A program made the translations under genes and the position numbers. The notes under the pieces are model-generated. The model had not been told where the DNA came from, did no database searches, and saw only the letters and a program-made list of their open reading frames with translations. A DNA stretch of 64,000 bases from Bradyrhizobium sp. KBS0727 (GTDB taxonomy: Bacteria > Pseudomonadota > Alphaproteobacteria > Rhizobiales > Xanthobacteraceae): positions 5,389,501 through 5,453,500 of the forward strand of contig NZ_CP042176.1 of the NCBI RefSeq assembly GCF_005937885.2, in the 5' to 3' direction. This document shows positions 1-8,572 of this stretch, piece by piece (the stretch's first letter is position 1; each line of letters starts with the position of its first letter).

Positions 1-127
1 TAATTAGGAGCAAGATTGCGGGACGGGCGGCGGCAATTCCGCAAAGTGATATCTCCAAGGGCTGCAAAACGACCTTTCAAAACGACCTTTAAAGAGTCGT
101 CTTCGGTAGCCGGTTTAGGAGTTGACC

Positions 128-811
128 ATGTTCGTCCGCGTCACGACCGACCCGGCTCCTCGCTCTACCTCCCTCGGCGATCTGGGAATCGAAAGTAATT
201 CAAATACAAAGGTCAGTTTAAACGAATTCACCTATAGAAAGGGGAGCGAAATCTACGGCGAAAAGGAGCCGGCAGATTACGTCTATCAGGTCAAGAGCGG
301 AGCGGTCCGAAGCTACAAGCTGCTTTCGGATGGCCGGCGCCAGATCGGCGCATTTCACCTCATCGGCGACATCTTCGGGCTGGAAAACGGGGCCGAACAT
401 CGGTTTACGGCGGAGGCGATCGTCAACACAACGGTGCGTCTGATCAAACGGCGCAGCCTTGAGATCGCGGCCGAGAGCGATGCCATGGTTTCACGAAACC
501 TGCTCAGCATGACGACGGTCAACCTGCAGCACGCCGAAAACCATATGCTGCTGCTGGGCCGGAAAACTTCGTTGGAGCGGGTCGCCGCCTTCCTGATCGA
601 GATGGACCGGCGACTTACGGCGGCCGGCGTCATGCCACTGCCGATGTCCAGGCGCGACATCGCCGATTATCTTGGCCTCACACTGGAAACCGTGTCCCGC
701 GCACTGTCGCGACTGCATGAACTCGATATCATCGGCTTCATCGGCAGCAATCAGCGCCAAATCATGCTTCTGGATCGTCGACAACTCGCAGGCATTGATC
801 TGAGGGAGTGA
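128..811 (+). CDS. Crp/Fnr family transcriptional regulator, FixK-type
   Basis: Cyclic-nucleotide-binding-like beta-roll domain (about residues 25-130), long dimerisation helix, and a C-terminal winged helix-turn-helix. The recognition helix reads TLETVSRALSRL; the E-x-x-SR arrangement is what FNR/FixK proteins use to read TTGAT half sites. The protein contains no cysteine at all, so it cannot carry an FNR-type Fe-S cluster and should not sense oxygen directly; FixK-type proteins are instead controlled at expression level. An in-frame TTG lies two codons upstream of the ATG used here. It stands at the head of a block containing four TTGA-N6-TCAA boxes, so a local regulatory role is a reasonable inference. 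Its 3' end overlaps the convergent channel gene by about 50 bp. Which target sites it binds is not shown. Confidence 0.88.
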   Translation: MFVRVTTDPAPRSTSLGDLGIESNSNTKVSLNEFTYRKGSEIYGEKEPADYVYQVKSGAVRSYKLLSDGRRQIGAFHLIGDIFGLENGAEHRFTAEAIVNTTVRLIKRRSLEIAAESDAMVSRNLLSMTTVNLQHAENHMLLLGRKTSLERVAAFLIEMDRRLTAAGVMPLPMSRRDIADYLGLTLETVSRALSRLHELDIIGFIGSNQRQIMLLDRRQLAGIDLRE

Positions 812-1232
812 TCCGCGCAGGAAGCTCGATCGTCTTGCGCAGCACTTCGAACAAGACGGCGGTTGACCAGCCGAACATCAATATGCCGTTCATTGCAGTC
901 ATCGGCCCGGTCAGCCGCCATGCCTGCACCGGCGTGATGTCTCCGTAACCGAGCGTCGTGTAGTTGACGAAGGCAAAATAGAGCAGATCACTGTCCGCGG
1001 GAGCCACGCCGACGGTTGCATAGGCCAGCGCCCAGACGAAAACCTCCAGCGTGTGCGCCATCATCAGGACCGTCGCGGTCCCAACCATCACGATCATCAG
1101 GCGCAATCCCGGTCGCACGGCGTTCCGCGATCCCGCGGAGCGGGCGATACCGACCGCTCCGACGGTCACCAGCGCGTGAACCATGATGTTAACTATGCTG
1201 ACAATACAGCCGATCAGGAATTGAAGCGCCAT
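762..1232 (-). CDS. Two-TM potassium channel family protein (Ion_trans_2)
   Basis: Predicted inner-membrane pore protein of 156 residues. Hydrophobic segments lie at about 5-27, 43-72 and 108-130, with a pore loop between the last two. The pore holds the K+ selectivity signature TTLGYGD (residues 92-98). No cytoplasmic RCK/TrkA or cyclic-nucleotide domain is attached, so it is a minimal KcsA-like or Ion_trans_2 subunit. It is convergent with the Crp/FixK-type regulator gene and overlaps its end. Its start lies about 290 bp from the divergent CoA-transferase operon. Ion specificity is inferred from the filter only; any link to the neighbouring low-oxygen metabolism is contextual. Confidence 0.85.
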   Translation of the reverse strand: MALQFLIGCIVSIVNIMVHALVTVGAVGIARSAGSRNAVRPGLRLMIVMVGTATVLMMAHTLEVFVWALAYATVGVAPADSDLLYFAFVNYTTLGYGDITPVQAWRLTGPMTAMNGILMFGWSTAVLFEVLRKTIELPARITPSDQCLRVVDDPEA

Positions 1233-1429
1233 CCGCCCCCCCTCTTGATGGACAGGGCCGGCTGGGAAGCCTTGCTGGCCTCATGGCGACCGTGCGACCC
1301 GACATCAACTCTTCAGGAAATCTTTGCGTCTCCTTCGGATTAGATTCTCGACGGGCATCGGGCCGGCTATGGGCGGACAAGCTCACAAGCATCGGCATCA
1401 CCACCCTCGCCGCGGAACGCCAGAATGCC

Positions 1430-1443
1430 TTGATACAGATCAA
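1430..1443. promoter_or_regulatory. FNR/FixK-type box (anaerobox) upstream of CoA-transferase operon
   Basis: Perfect palindrome TTGATACAGATCAA, matching TTGAT-N4-ATCAA. Its centre (1436.5) lies 85 bp before the ATG of the CoA-transferase alpha gene. A class-II position at -41.5 would put the transcription start near 1478 with a leader of about 44 nt. The rest of the 290-bp gap between the channel gene and the operon shows nothing else I can identify. Confidence 0.8.
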
Positions 1444-1521
1444 AGGAGCGCACGAGGCGTTCCATCAACATCATCATCGCGTCTGTGCTTTCACTGACCG
1501 CTTGCGGGCTGGAGATTCAAC

Positions 1522-2169
1522 ATGAAGGCCGTCTCCGTGGAAGAAGCCGTTGCAATGATCCCGGCCGGTGCAAGTATCATGGTCGGCGGATTCATGGGTG
1601 TTGGAACACCAGGACGCTTGCTCGACGAGTTGGTGCGGCAGAAGAAGTCGGGCCTTTTTCTGATCAGCAACGACGCGGCCACGCCTGGAAAGGGCGTCGG
1701 CAAGCTATTCGACGGACAACAAGTGTCGCGCATGATCGGCACCCATATTGGGCTCAATCCAAAGGCGCAGCAGCAGATGCTGGGCAAACAGATCACCGTC
1801 GACCTGATCCCGCAGGGCACCTTTGTCGAACGTATCCGTGCCGGCGGCTGCGGTCTCGGCGGCGTGCTGACGCCGACTGGCGTCGGGACGCTGGTCGAGG
1901 AAGGCAAGCAAAAGATCGACGTGCACGGGAAAACATACCTGCTGGAGACCGCGCTACGCGCGGATTTCGCGCTGGTGCATGCGTTTCTTGCCGACTATGC
2001 CGGCAACCTCTCCTACGCCCTCACCGCCCGTAACTTCAATCCGGTCATGGCGATGGCTGCCGACACGGTGATCGTCACCGCCGAACATATCGTCCCGGTC
2101 GGCGTCATCGCGCCCGACCATGTTGTGACCCCCGGCCCCTTGGTCGATTACCTCGTCGCGAACGGGTGA
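1522..2169 (+). CDS. 3-oxoacid/acetate CoA-transferase, alpha subunit
   Basis: Subunit A of a family I CoA-transferase (AtoD/ScoA type), moving CoA between short-chain acyl or acetoacetyl groups and a free acid. It shows the glycine-rich N-terminal motif IMVGGFMGVGTP, then LIPQGTFVERIRAGGCGLGG and the C-terminal LTARNFNPVMAMAADTVI block typical of the alpha subunit. The length of 215 residues is normal. The beta-subunit gene follows after a few bases, and a MaoC-type hydratase gene after that, so the three form one operon. A perfect FNR/FixK box lies upstream, which suggests induction under low oxygen. The exact acyl substrate cannot be told from sequence. Confidence 0.92.
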   Translation: MKAVSVEEAVAMIPAGASIMVGGFMGVGTPGRLLDELVRQKKSGLFLISNDAATPGKGVGKLFDGQQVSRMIGTHIGLNPKAQQQMLGKQITVDLIPQGTFVERIRAGGCGLGGVLTPTGVGTLVEEGKQKIDVHGKTYLLETALRADFALVHAFLADYAGNLSYALTARNFNPVMAMAADTVIVTAEHIVPVGVIAPDHVVTPGPLVDYLVANG

Positions 2170-2172
2170 CCC

Positions 2173-2823
<651 letters not shown>

Positions 2824-2848
2824 CGCGCTCGGGAACGGGATCGATGCC

Positions 2849-3307
2849 ATGCGGATTTTCAACGGATTCGAGGAGCTGAAGGCCGCCGTCGGCACGGAGA
2901 TCGGCTTCAGCGACTGGATCGAGGTAACGCAGGACCGAATCAACATGTTCGCTGAAGCGACATGCGACGAGCAGTGGATCCATGTCGACCAGGAGCGCGC
3001 GGAAGCCGAGATGCCGGGCGGAAAAACCATCGCGCACGGCCTGCTGTCGTTGAGCCTGACGCCGATGTTCATCCGCTCGGTGATGGGGCTGAAGGGGCTG
3101 AAGAACACGTTGAACTACGGCGCCGATCGCATCCGCTATCTGTCGCCGGTGCCGGCAGGGTCAAAATTGCGCGGTCGCGTCAGCATTGCTGAGGCGGAAG
3201 AAGTGCCACCCAACGGCTTGCGCGTCCATTATCGCGTAGCGATCGAGATCGAGGGCGGCAAACGCCCCGCCTGCGTCGCAGAGGTGATCGGCCTGCACTT
3301 CAGCTGA
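2849..3307 (+). CDS. MaoC-like dehydratase (hot-dog fold)
   Basis: R-specific enoyl-CoA hydratase-like protein of 152 residues, NodN/MaoC type. The hydratase-2 dyad is visible: Asp40 and His45 in EATCDEQWIHVD, followed by the GKTIAHGLLSLSL motif. Members hydrate enoyl-CoA to (R)-3-hydroxyacyl-CoA, the form used for polyhydroxyalkanoate synthesis, or act on related thioesters. It is third in the CoA-transferase operon, 25 bp after the beta subunit. It ends about 17 bp before the end of the convergent fabI gene, so the short gap may hold shared termination signals, although no strong hairpin was seen. Confidence 0.88.
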   Translation: MRIFNGFEELKAAVGTEIGFSDWIEVTQDRINMFAEATCDEQWIHVDQERAEAEMPGGKTIAHGLLSLSLTPMFIRSVMGLKGLKNTLNYGADRIRYLSPVPAGSKLRGRVSIAEAEEVPPNGLRVHYRVAIEIEGGKRPACVAEVIGLHFS

Positions 3308-3324
3308 AGCAGGAATTGCGCACG

Positions 3325-4116
3325 TCAGTCGATGATGTGGTAGCCGCCATCGATATAGAGCACGCTTCCCGTGATCAGCTTGGCGCCGTCAAGAGCGAGA
3401 AACGCGGTCGCCTTCCCAACATCATCGATGCTGACCAGGCTGCGCGACGGTGCCTGCGATTGCGCCTTGTCCATCAATTCGTCGAACTCGGGGATGCCTG
3501 ACGCCGCGCGCGTTGCCAGCGGTCCGGGTGAAATGGCGTGCACGCGAATGCCTTTCGGGCCGAGTTCGGCCGCAATGTAGCGCACCGCAGCCTCGAGGGC
3601 CGCCTTCGCAACACCCATGACATTGTAATTCTTCACCACCATCTGGCTACCATAATAGGTCATGGTGAACATGGTGCCGCCGTCCTTCATTAGCGGTTCC
3701 GCCAGATGCGCCATCCGCATAAACGACCAGCAGGACACGTCCATGGTCTTCTGAAAACCTTCCCGGTCAACGTCGACCACACGGCCGTGCAGCGTATTCT
3801 TCGGCGAGAAGGCGATAGAGTGCAGCAGGAAATCGAGCTGGCCCCATTCCTTGCCGATCCGCTCAAACACCTTTTCGGTTTCGCCTTCGACCATCACATC
3901 GAGCGGCATGAAGATTGGCGACTCCAGCGCCTTGGCCAGCGGCTCGACATGCTTCCTGGCCTTTTCGTTCAGATAGGTGACGGCTAGGTCGGCGCCTAAC
4001 GCCCGAAACGCCTTGGCACACCCCCAGGCGATCGATTGATCGTTGGCAATACCAACGACGAGCCCCTTCTTGCCTTTGAGCGCGACGCTGGTCTCGGGAT
4101 ATACCGGGATGTTCAT
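3325..4116 (-). CDS. fabI: Enoyl-[acyl-carrier-protein] reductase (NADH), FabI family
   Basis: Short-chain dehydrogenase fold enzyme that reduces trans-2-enoyl-ACP. The FabI-specific cofactor loop VVGIANDQSIAWGCA is at the N terminus. The catalytic Tyr154/Tyr164-x6-Lys171 arrangement is intact in MTYYGSQMVVKNYNVMGVAK. The length of 263 residues is standard. It is the last gene of the operon DUF3141-pta-ackA-fabI and its ATG overlaps the ackA stop by 4 bp. The setting, away from fab genes and behind a FixK-type box, suggests an extra FabI paralogue for low-oxygen conditions, using enoyl thioesters as an electron sink; this is an inference. Confidence 0.92.
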   Translation of the reverse strand: MNIPVYPETSVALKGKKGLVVGIANDQSIAWGCAKAFRALGADLAVTYLNEKARKHVEPLAKALESPIFMPLDVMVEGETEKVFERIGKEWGQLDFLLHSIAFSPKNTLHGRVVDVDREGFQKTMDVSCWSFMRMAHLAEPLMKDGGTMFTMTYYGSQMVVKNYNVMGVAKAALEAAVRYIAAELGPKGIRVHAISPGPLATRAASGIPEFDELMDKAQSQAPSRSLVSIDDVGKATAFLALDGAKLITGSVLYIDGGYHIID

Positions 4117-5327
4117 GACACGGTCTCGCGTTTCTGGTTAGGCCTTTTTCCGTTCACGAGCACTGCCAACGTGTGCTGCGCAATCATCAACTCTTCGTCG
4201 GTAGGAACGACATACACAGGAATACGGCTGTCGGATCGCGATATCTTGCTGGCGTGCCGGGCATTCGCCGCCGGATCGAGCACGACGCCGAGCCAGGCCA
4301 ATCGCTCGGCAATACGGGCTCGGATTGAGGCCGAGTTCTCACCAATCCCGGCGGTAAACACGAAGGCATCGAGCCCTTGAAGCGCCGCGGCCAACATGCC
4401 GGCGTTGAGGCCGACCCGGTAGACGAAATAGTCGATCGCAAAGGCCGCGTGGGGATCCGCACTGGTCTCGAGCTCCCGCATATCGTTGCTAATGCCGGAC
4501 AACCCCTTCAGGCCGCACTCGCGGTAGAGAAAATCCTGCACCTTCGCTGCAGACATGCCTTTTTCCGCGATCAGATACAGCACCACGCCGGGATCGAGCT
4601 GGCCCGGGCGCGTTCCCATCGCAAGGCCGTCGAGCGCCGTAAAGCCCATGGTGCTTTCAACGCTCTTGCCATTTCTCATCGCGCCCATCGAGGCTCCGCT
4701 GCCGAGATGAGCGACAATTACGCGGCCGCCGGCAATGTCGGGTGCAACCTGCGGCAAGCGCTTGGCGATATATTCGTAGGACAGGCCGTGGAAGCCGTAG
4801 CGCCTGACGCCTTCGGAATGAAGCTGGTGCGGGATCGCATAATGGTCCGCCAGCGCATCGTGATCGCGATGAAAGGCGGTATCGAAACAGGCGACCTGCG
4901 GCAGAGCCGGGAAGTTGTTCAGGAGCGTCTTGATCGGCGCGAGGTTATGTGGCTGGTGCAACGGTGCGAGCGAGACGTACCGCTCCAGCCGCCCTACCAC
5001 CCCGTGATCAATCAACACCGGGCTTGCATGGTCAGGCCCACCATGGACGACGCGATGGCCGACGGCGATGGGTTTGATACTTCGTTCGTCGCGCAGCCAC
5101 GCGCCGGCAACAGCCATCGCGGCCGGTACATCGGCTATCGCCTCAATCGGATAGGCGCGATCCGCCATCGGATCGCCGTTCGGGCCACTCGCGCGCAGCC
5201 GCGGACGACTGCCGATCCCGTCGATCTGGCCCTTGATCCGCCGCTCTAACTTCCCCTCTCCTTCGACGGAGAACACCTGAAATTTAACGCTCGAAGAGCC
5301 GGCATTGACAACGAGGATCGTATCCAT
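4113..5327 (-). CDS. ackA: Acetate kinase
   Basis: Converts acetyl phosphate and ADP to acetate and ATP. ASKHA-fold signatures are present in order: TILVVNAGSSSVKFQVF at the start, the CFDTAFHRDHD region, YGFHGLSYEYIA, VAHLGSGASMGA and VFTAGIGENS near the C terminus. An in-frame GTG three codons upstream would overlap the pta stop (GTGA), so translation may be coupled; the ATG is used here. It lies between pta and fabI in one operon. Together with Pta it gives substrate-level phosphorylation from acetyl-CoA, useful when respiration is limited. The length of about 404 residues is normal. Confidence 0.93.
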   Translation of the reverse strand: MDTILVVNAGSSSVKFQVFSVEGEGKLERRIKGQIDGIGSRPRLRASGPNGDPMADRAYPIEAIADVPAAMAVAGAWLRDERSIKPIAVGHRVVHGGPDHASPVLIDHGVVGRLERYVSLAPLHQPHNLAPIKTLLNNFPALPQVACFDTAFHRDHDALADHYAIPHQLHSEGVRRYGFHGLSYEYIAKRLPQVAPDIAGGRVIVAHLGSGASMGAMRNGKSVESTMGFTALDGLAMGTRPGQLDPGVVLYLIAEKGMSAAKVQDFLYRECGLKGLSGISNDMRELETSADPHAAFAIDYFVYRVGLNAGMLAAALQGLDAFVFTAGIGENSASIRARIAERLAWLGVVLDPAANARHASKISRSDSRIPVYVVPTDEELMIAQHTLAVLVNGKRPNQKRETVS

Positions 5328-5332
5328 GGCGA

Positions 5333-6295
5333 TCACCCGACAACGGTTGGCGCGTGTTGGCGCCTTGCATGGGCATAGAGCGAAGCTATGGCGCTGGACG
5401 CCATGCGGGCGCGCGCAGTATCCGCACGTGACGTCAGGACGATGGGCACCCGGGCGCCGAGCACAATGCCCGCGCCATCGGCTTTGGCGAAGTAGGCAAG
5501 ATTTTTCGCCAGCATGTTGCCGGCCTCAAGGTCGGGAACAACCAGGATCTGCGCGCGACCTGCGACCTCGGACTTGATTCCCTTGATCCGCGCCGCTTCC
5601 AGATCGATGGCGTTGTCGAAGGCGAGCGGCCCGTCGAGCACACCGCCGGTGATCTGGCCGCGGTCGGCCATTTTGCACAGTGCCGCTGCCTCGATCGTCG
5701 AAGGAATCAGGCCGGTGACGGTTTCGACCGCCGACAGGATCGCCACGCGCGGATTCTTGCCGAATCCCGCCTGGTTATAGAGATCGATCGCGTTCTGGAT
5801 GATGTCCCGTTTGGCTCCAAGATCGGGAAAAATGTTGATCGCCGCGTCTGTGACGAAAATCGTTTCGGCATAGGCCGGCACGTCCATCACGAAGACATGG
5901 CTGATGCGCCGGGCCGTGCGCAAGCCGCCAACCTTCGCCGTCACCGCCCGCATCAGTTCGTCGGTATGCAGGCTGCCCTTCATCAGCATTTCGCCCTTGG
6001 CCGCGTGAATCAACTCGACGCCCTTGGCGGCAGCTTCCTCGCTATGCCCGGCGTCGACGATTTCAAAGCCTGCGATGTCAAGGCCGCTTTTGGCGGCGGT
6101 CTCCCTGATCTTGCCTACGGGACCGATCAGAATGGGCTGAATGATGCCGGCCTGCGCACTATCGACAGCGCCGCGCAGCGAGGTTTCGTCGCAGGGATGC
6201 ACAACGATGGTCGGAACCGGCGGCACGGCTTTCGCCGCCTCGATCAATCGATCATATTTGCTGGGCGGTTTCGTTTGCCCTGTGTCGGCGGACAT
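5333..6295 (-). CDS. pta: Phosphate acetyl/butyryltransferase
   Basis: Single-domain PTA_PTB family enzyme of 320 residues that converts acetyl-CoA and phosphate to acetyl phosphate. Typical blocks are QPILIGPVGKI near residue 55, the GEMLMKGSLHTDELMRAV segment, FVTDAAINIFPDL, and the C-terminal LEAGNMLAKNLAYFAKADGAG motif. It lacks the long N-terminal regulatory domains of enterobacterial Pta and resembles the C-terminal half of the MaoC-Pta fusion proteins. It is second in the operon between the DUF3141 gene and ackA. Substrate could be acetyl- or butyryl-CoA; acetyl is favoured because acetate kinase is adjacent. Confidence 0.9.
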   Translation of the reverse strand: MSADTGQTKPPSKYDRLIEAAKAVPPVPTIVVHPCDETSLRGAVDSAQAGIIQPILIGPVGKIRETAAKSGLDIAGFEIVDAGHSEEAAAKGVELIHAAKGEMLMKGSLHTDELMRAVTAKVGGLRTARRISHVFVMDVPAYAETIFVTDAAINIFPDLGAKRDIIQNAIDLYNQAGFGKNPRVAILSAVETVTGLIPSTIEAAALCKMADRGQITGGVLDGPLAFDNAIDLEAARIKGIKSEVAGRAQILVVPDLEAGNMLAKNLAYFAKADGAGIVLGARVPIVLTSRADTARARMASSAIASLYAHARRQHAPTVVG

Positions 6296-6324
6296 GATGT
6301 CGCTCCCAATCCTTTGAACCTTCG

Positions 6325-8547
6325 CTATGACGCTCTTGCCGCGGGATCGAAAGGGGCAACGTTTGACGCCCCTACCTCCCCTGCATCGACACCAAACAAC
6401 CCGGCGATCCGCTCGAGGCGGTTGGCGCGTTCGCCCGTGATCTCATGGCTGGCGGACAACACCTCACGTATCGCCGCGAACACATTGCGCTTTTGCATGA
6501 CGTCCTCGGGCAACAGCTTCGGGATGGCGGCAAGCGCCCCTTCCAGATCGAGCAACAGCATGAAGAACTGCTCGCGTACCAGCATCTTGAACTCGGGCAG
6601 CGTCAATCGTGCTCCGGCATGATCACGCCGAACCTGACGCAGCGCTTCGATGCTGCGCTCATCGACCATTCCCCGCGCCGAACCTACATAAAGCAGCGCC
6701 CGCAAGCTCGCTTCGCGCAAACCTCCTTCTCCGACCTTCGATTTCAGTTCAGCGATCCGCTTGTCCAGCATGGCACGGTGTTCGGCCGACATCGCCCTGC
6801 GGCGCGACGGCTCGGACTTCGGATCGATGCCGACGGCTGTCTGCAATGCCGGCGAACCGTAGAGGTTGAGGAAGATGGCCTCGCTCAGCGCCTCCTGCGA
6901 GTCGCGCCAGCTATCCAGCACATGAACGATCTGCTTGGACATATGCTCCTGGAATACCAGGAAGGGATTGTCTTTCGAGACCGGCTTGCGGTTCTCTTCG
7001 ATGCCTTCCGCGGCGGACTTCACCGTGGTCATCCAGGGGTTTTGGCTGCTGAAGGCCTCATACTGCATCCGCAGCGGATGTAGTTTGCGCATCGACTCCG
7101 CCATTTGCGGAGTCACTAAATTCTTGAGCCAGGGCTGAACGAATTTCTGGTAGGCTGCGAGATTCATCTCCGAAACGCGCTTGGCGGCAGCGAAGCGCCG
7201 CTCGTCCTCGGGCGAATTGCCGCCCATAGCCTTGATGTCGTCAAGCGTTCGCGCCTCGCAGCGCATAACCCATTGGCCGGCGACGAGGTCGGCGCTCGTG
7301 GTCTCCTCACCTTTTGCCTCGAACGTCGCTTCATATAGACCGGGCGGCAACACGTCGATCAGATCGATGTTGCTGGAAAATTCGGCGTGCTCCTTCTTGG
7401 CGACACCACCGGAAACGAAAATGCCGAGATGACCGACGCTTTGGTGAACCGTATAGACGATCGTCTGCCCATACGCCCTGATCTCGTCCACGTCGGCATA
7501 GCAATCGAGTATCCAGTTCAGCGCCTGTTGCGGTGGGGTGACGTTGTCGCCCTCGGAGCAAAACACCAGGATCGGTGATCTGATATTGCGCAAGTCCACC
7601 TTCCGGCCATCCGACATCTCGACCTTGCCGGCAGCAAGGTTGTTACCGATGAAGAGCTCATCGACGATGAATTGGATTTCTTCGGCATTCAAATTGACGT
7701 GCCCGCCCCACCAGCGCTCGAATTCGAGATATCGATCCGCCTCGGTATCGATCTTGGAATAGACGTTGTACTGCTTGCTCCACAGTGTGTTCGAGGGGTT
7801 CTGGCTCTCGAAATTCTGCACCAGCCAAGCGCCGTCGAACTTGCCGGCGCCGAGATCGCTGGTCATTGCGGTCAGCCAGCTGCCGCCCATCAGGCCGCCG
7901 GAATAGCGCATCGGGTATTTGCCGTGCACGCCTTCCCAATAGGCGAGCGGTGCACCCGCGATGATCAGCGGCCCGAACAGTTCCGGCCGCAGCGAGGCCA
8001 GGATCATGACGGCCCAGCCGGCCTGGCAATTCCCGATCACACAGGGCTTGCCGTCAGCCTGGGGATGCAGGCTGATGACCTTCTCGATGAACTGCGCTTC
8101 GGCGCGCGCAATGCGTTCGATCGTCTGTCCCGGCATCGGGTCCGGCAGGAACCCGATGAAATAGCAGGGATGACCCGCCTGCATCGCGACGCCGATCTCG
8201 CTGTCCGCCTTGAAACCGCCGATTCCCGGGCCGTGACCGGCGCGGGGATCGACCACGATGAACGGCCGCCGATCGAGATCGATTTCGACGCCCTTCGGCG
8301 GAATGATGCGCACCAGCGCGTAGTTGACAGGTTCGTCCAGCTTGCGCCCATCCATGATCAGTTCGGCGGCATATTGCAGAACATGGGGCGCTGTCTGAGC
8401 GACGTGTTCGCGGTATTGGTCGCCGCGCTGGCGCATGACGTCGAGGAAAAGCATGCTCCGCTGCCCCGCATCGACCATGTATTCCACCGCTGAGGCAACG
8501 AGCCCGGACATCGGGCCGCCCGGGAGCGCCGCATTGTTCATCGACAT
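6325..8547 (-). CDS. DUF3141 protein with PhaC-like alpha/beta-hydrolase core
   Basis: A 740-residue cytoplasmic protein without signal peptide. The first half is an alpha/beta-hydrolase resembling class III/I polyhydroxyalkanoate synthases. A cysteine nucleophile sits at Cys174 in VIGNCQAGW, a candidate Asp334 in CSEGDNVTPPQQALNW, and a candidate His373 in QSVGHLGIF. The second half (after about residue 420) is helical and has no motif I recognise. The family is known as DUF3141. It leads the operon with pta, ackA and fabI. A TTGA-N6-TCAA box lies 61 bp upstream of its ATG, and GAGGT precedes the ATG at normal spacing. Polymerase, depolymerase or acyltransferase activity would all fit; none is demonstrated. 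Confidence 0.88.
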   Translation of the reverse strand: MSMNNAALPGGPMSGLVASAVEYMVDAGQRSMLFLDVMRQRGDQYREHVAQTAPHVLQYAAELIMDGRKLDEPVNYALVRIIPPKGVEIDLDRRPFIVVDPRAGHGPGIGGFKADSEIGVAMQAGHPCYFIGFLPDPMPGQTIERIARAEAQFIEKVISLHPQADGKPCVIGNCQAGWAVMILASLRPELFGPLIIAGAPLAYWEGVHGKYPMRYSGGLMGGSWLTAMTSDLGAGKFDGAWLVQNFESQNPSNTLWSKQYNVYSKIDTEADRYLEFERWWGGHVNLNAEEIQFIVDELFIGNNLAAGKVEMSDGRKVDLRNIRSPILVFCSEGDNVTPPQQALNWILDCYADVDEIRAYGQTIVYTVHQSVGHLGIFVSGGVAKKEHAEFSSNIDLIDVLPPGLYEATFEAKGEETTSADLVAGQWVMRCEARTLDDIKAMGGNSPEDERRFAAAKRVSEMNLAAYQKFVQPWLKNLVTPQMAESMRKLHPLRMQYEAFSSQNPWMTTVKSAAEGIEENRKPVSKDNPFLVFQEHMSKQIVHVLDSWRDSQEALSEAIFLNLYGSPALQTAVGIDPKSEPSRRRAMSAEHRAMLDKRIAELKSKVGEGGLREASLRALLYVGSARGMVDERSIEALRQVRRDHAGARLTLPEFKMLVREQFFMLLLDLEGALAAIPKLLPEDVMQKRNVFAAIREVLSASHEITGERANRLERIAGLFGVDAGEVGASNVAPFDPAARAS

Positions 8548-8572
8548 GGTTCGACCTCACTGTCGTGTAGCT

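Noticed and set aside
1..127. Possible FixK box or leader upstream of the regulator gene
   Set aside because: Only loose inverted sequence (TTGCGG ... CCGCAA) is seen; nothing matches TTGA-N6-TCAA.
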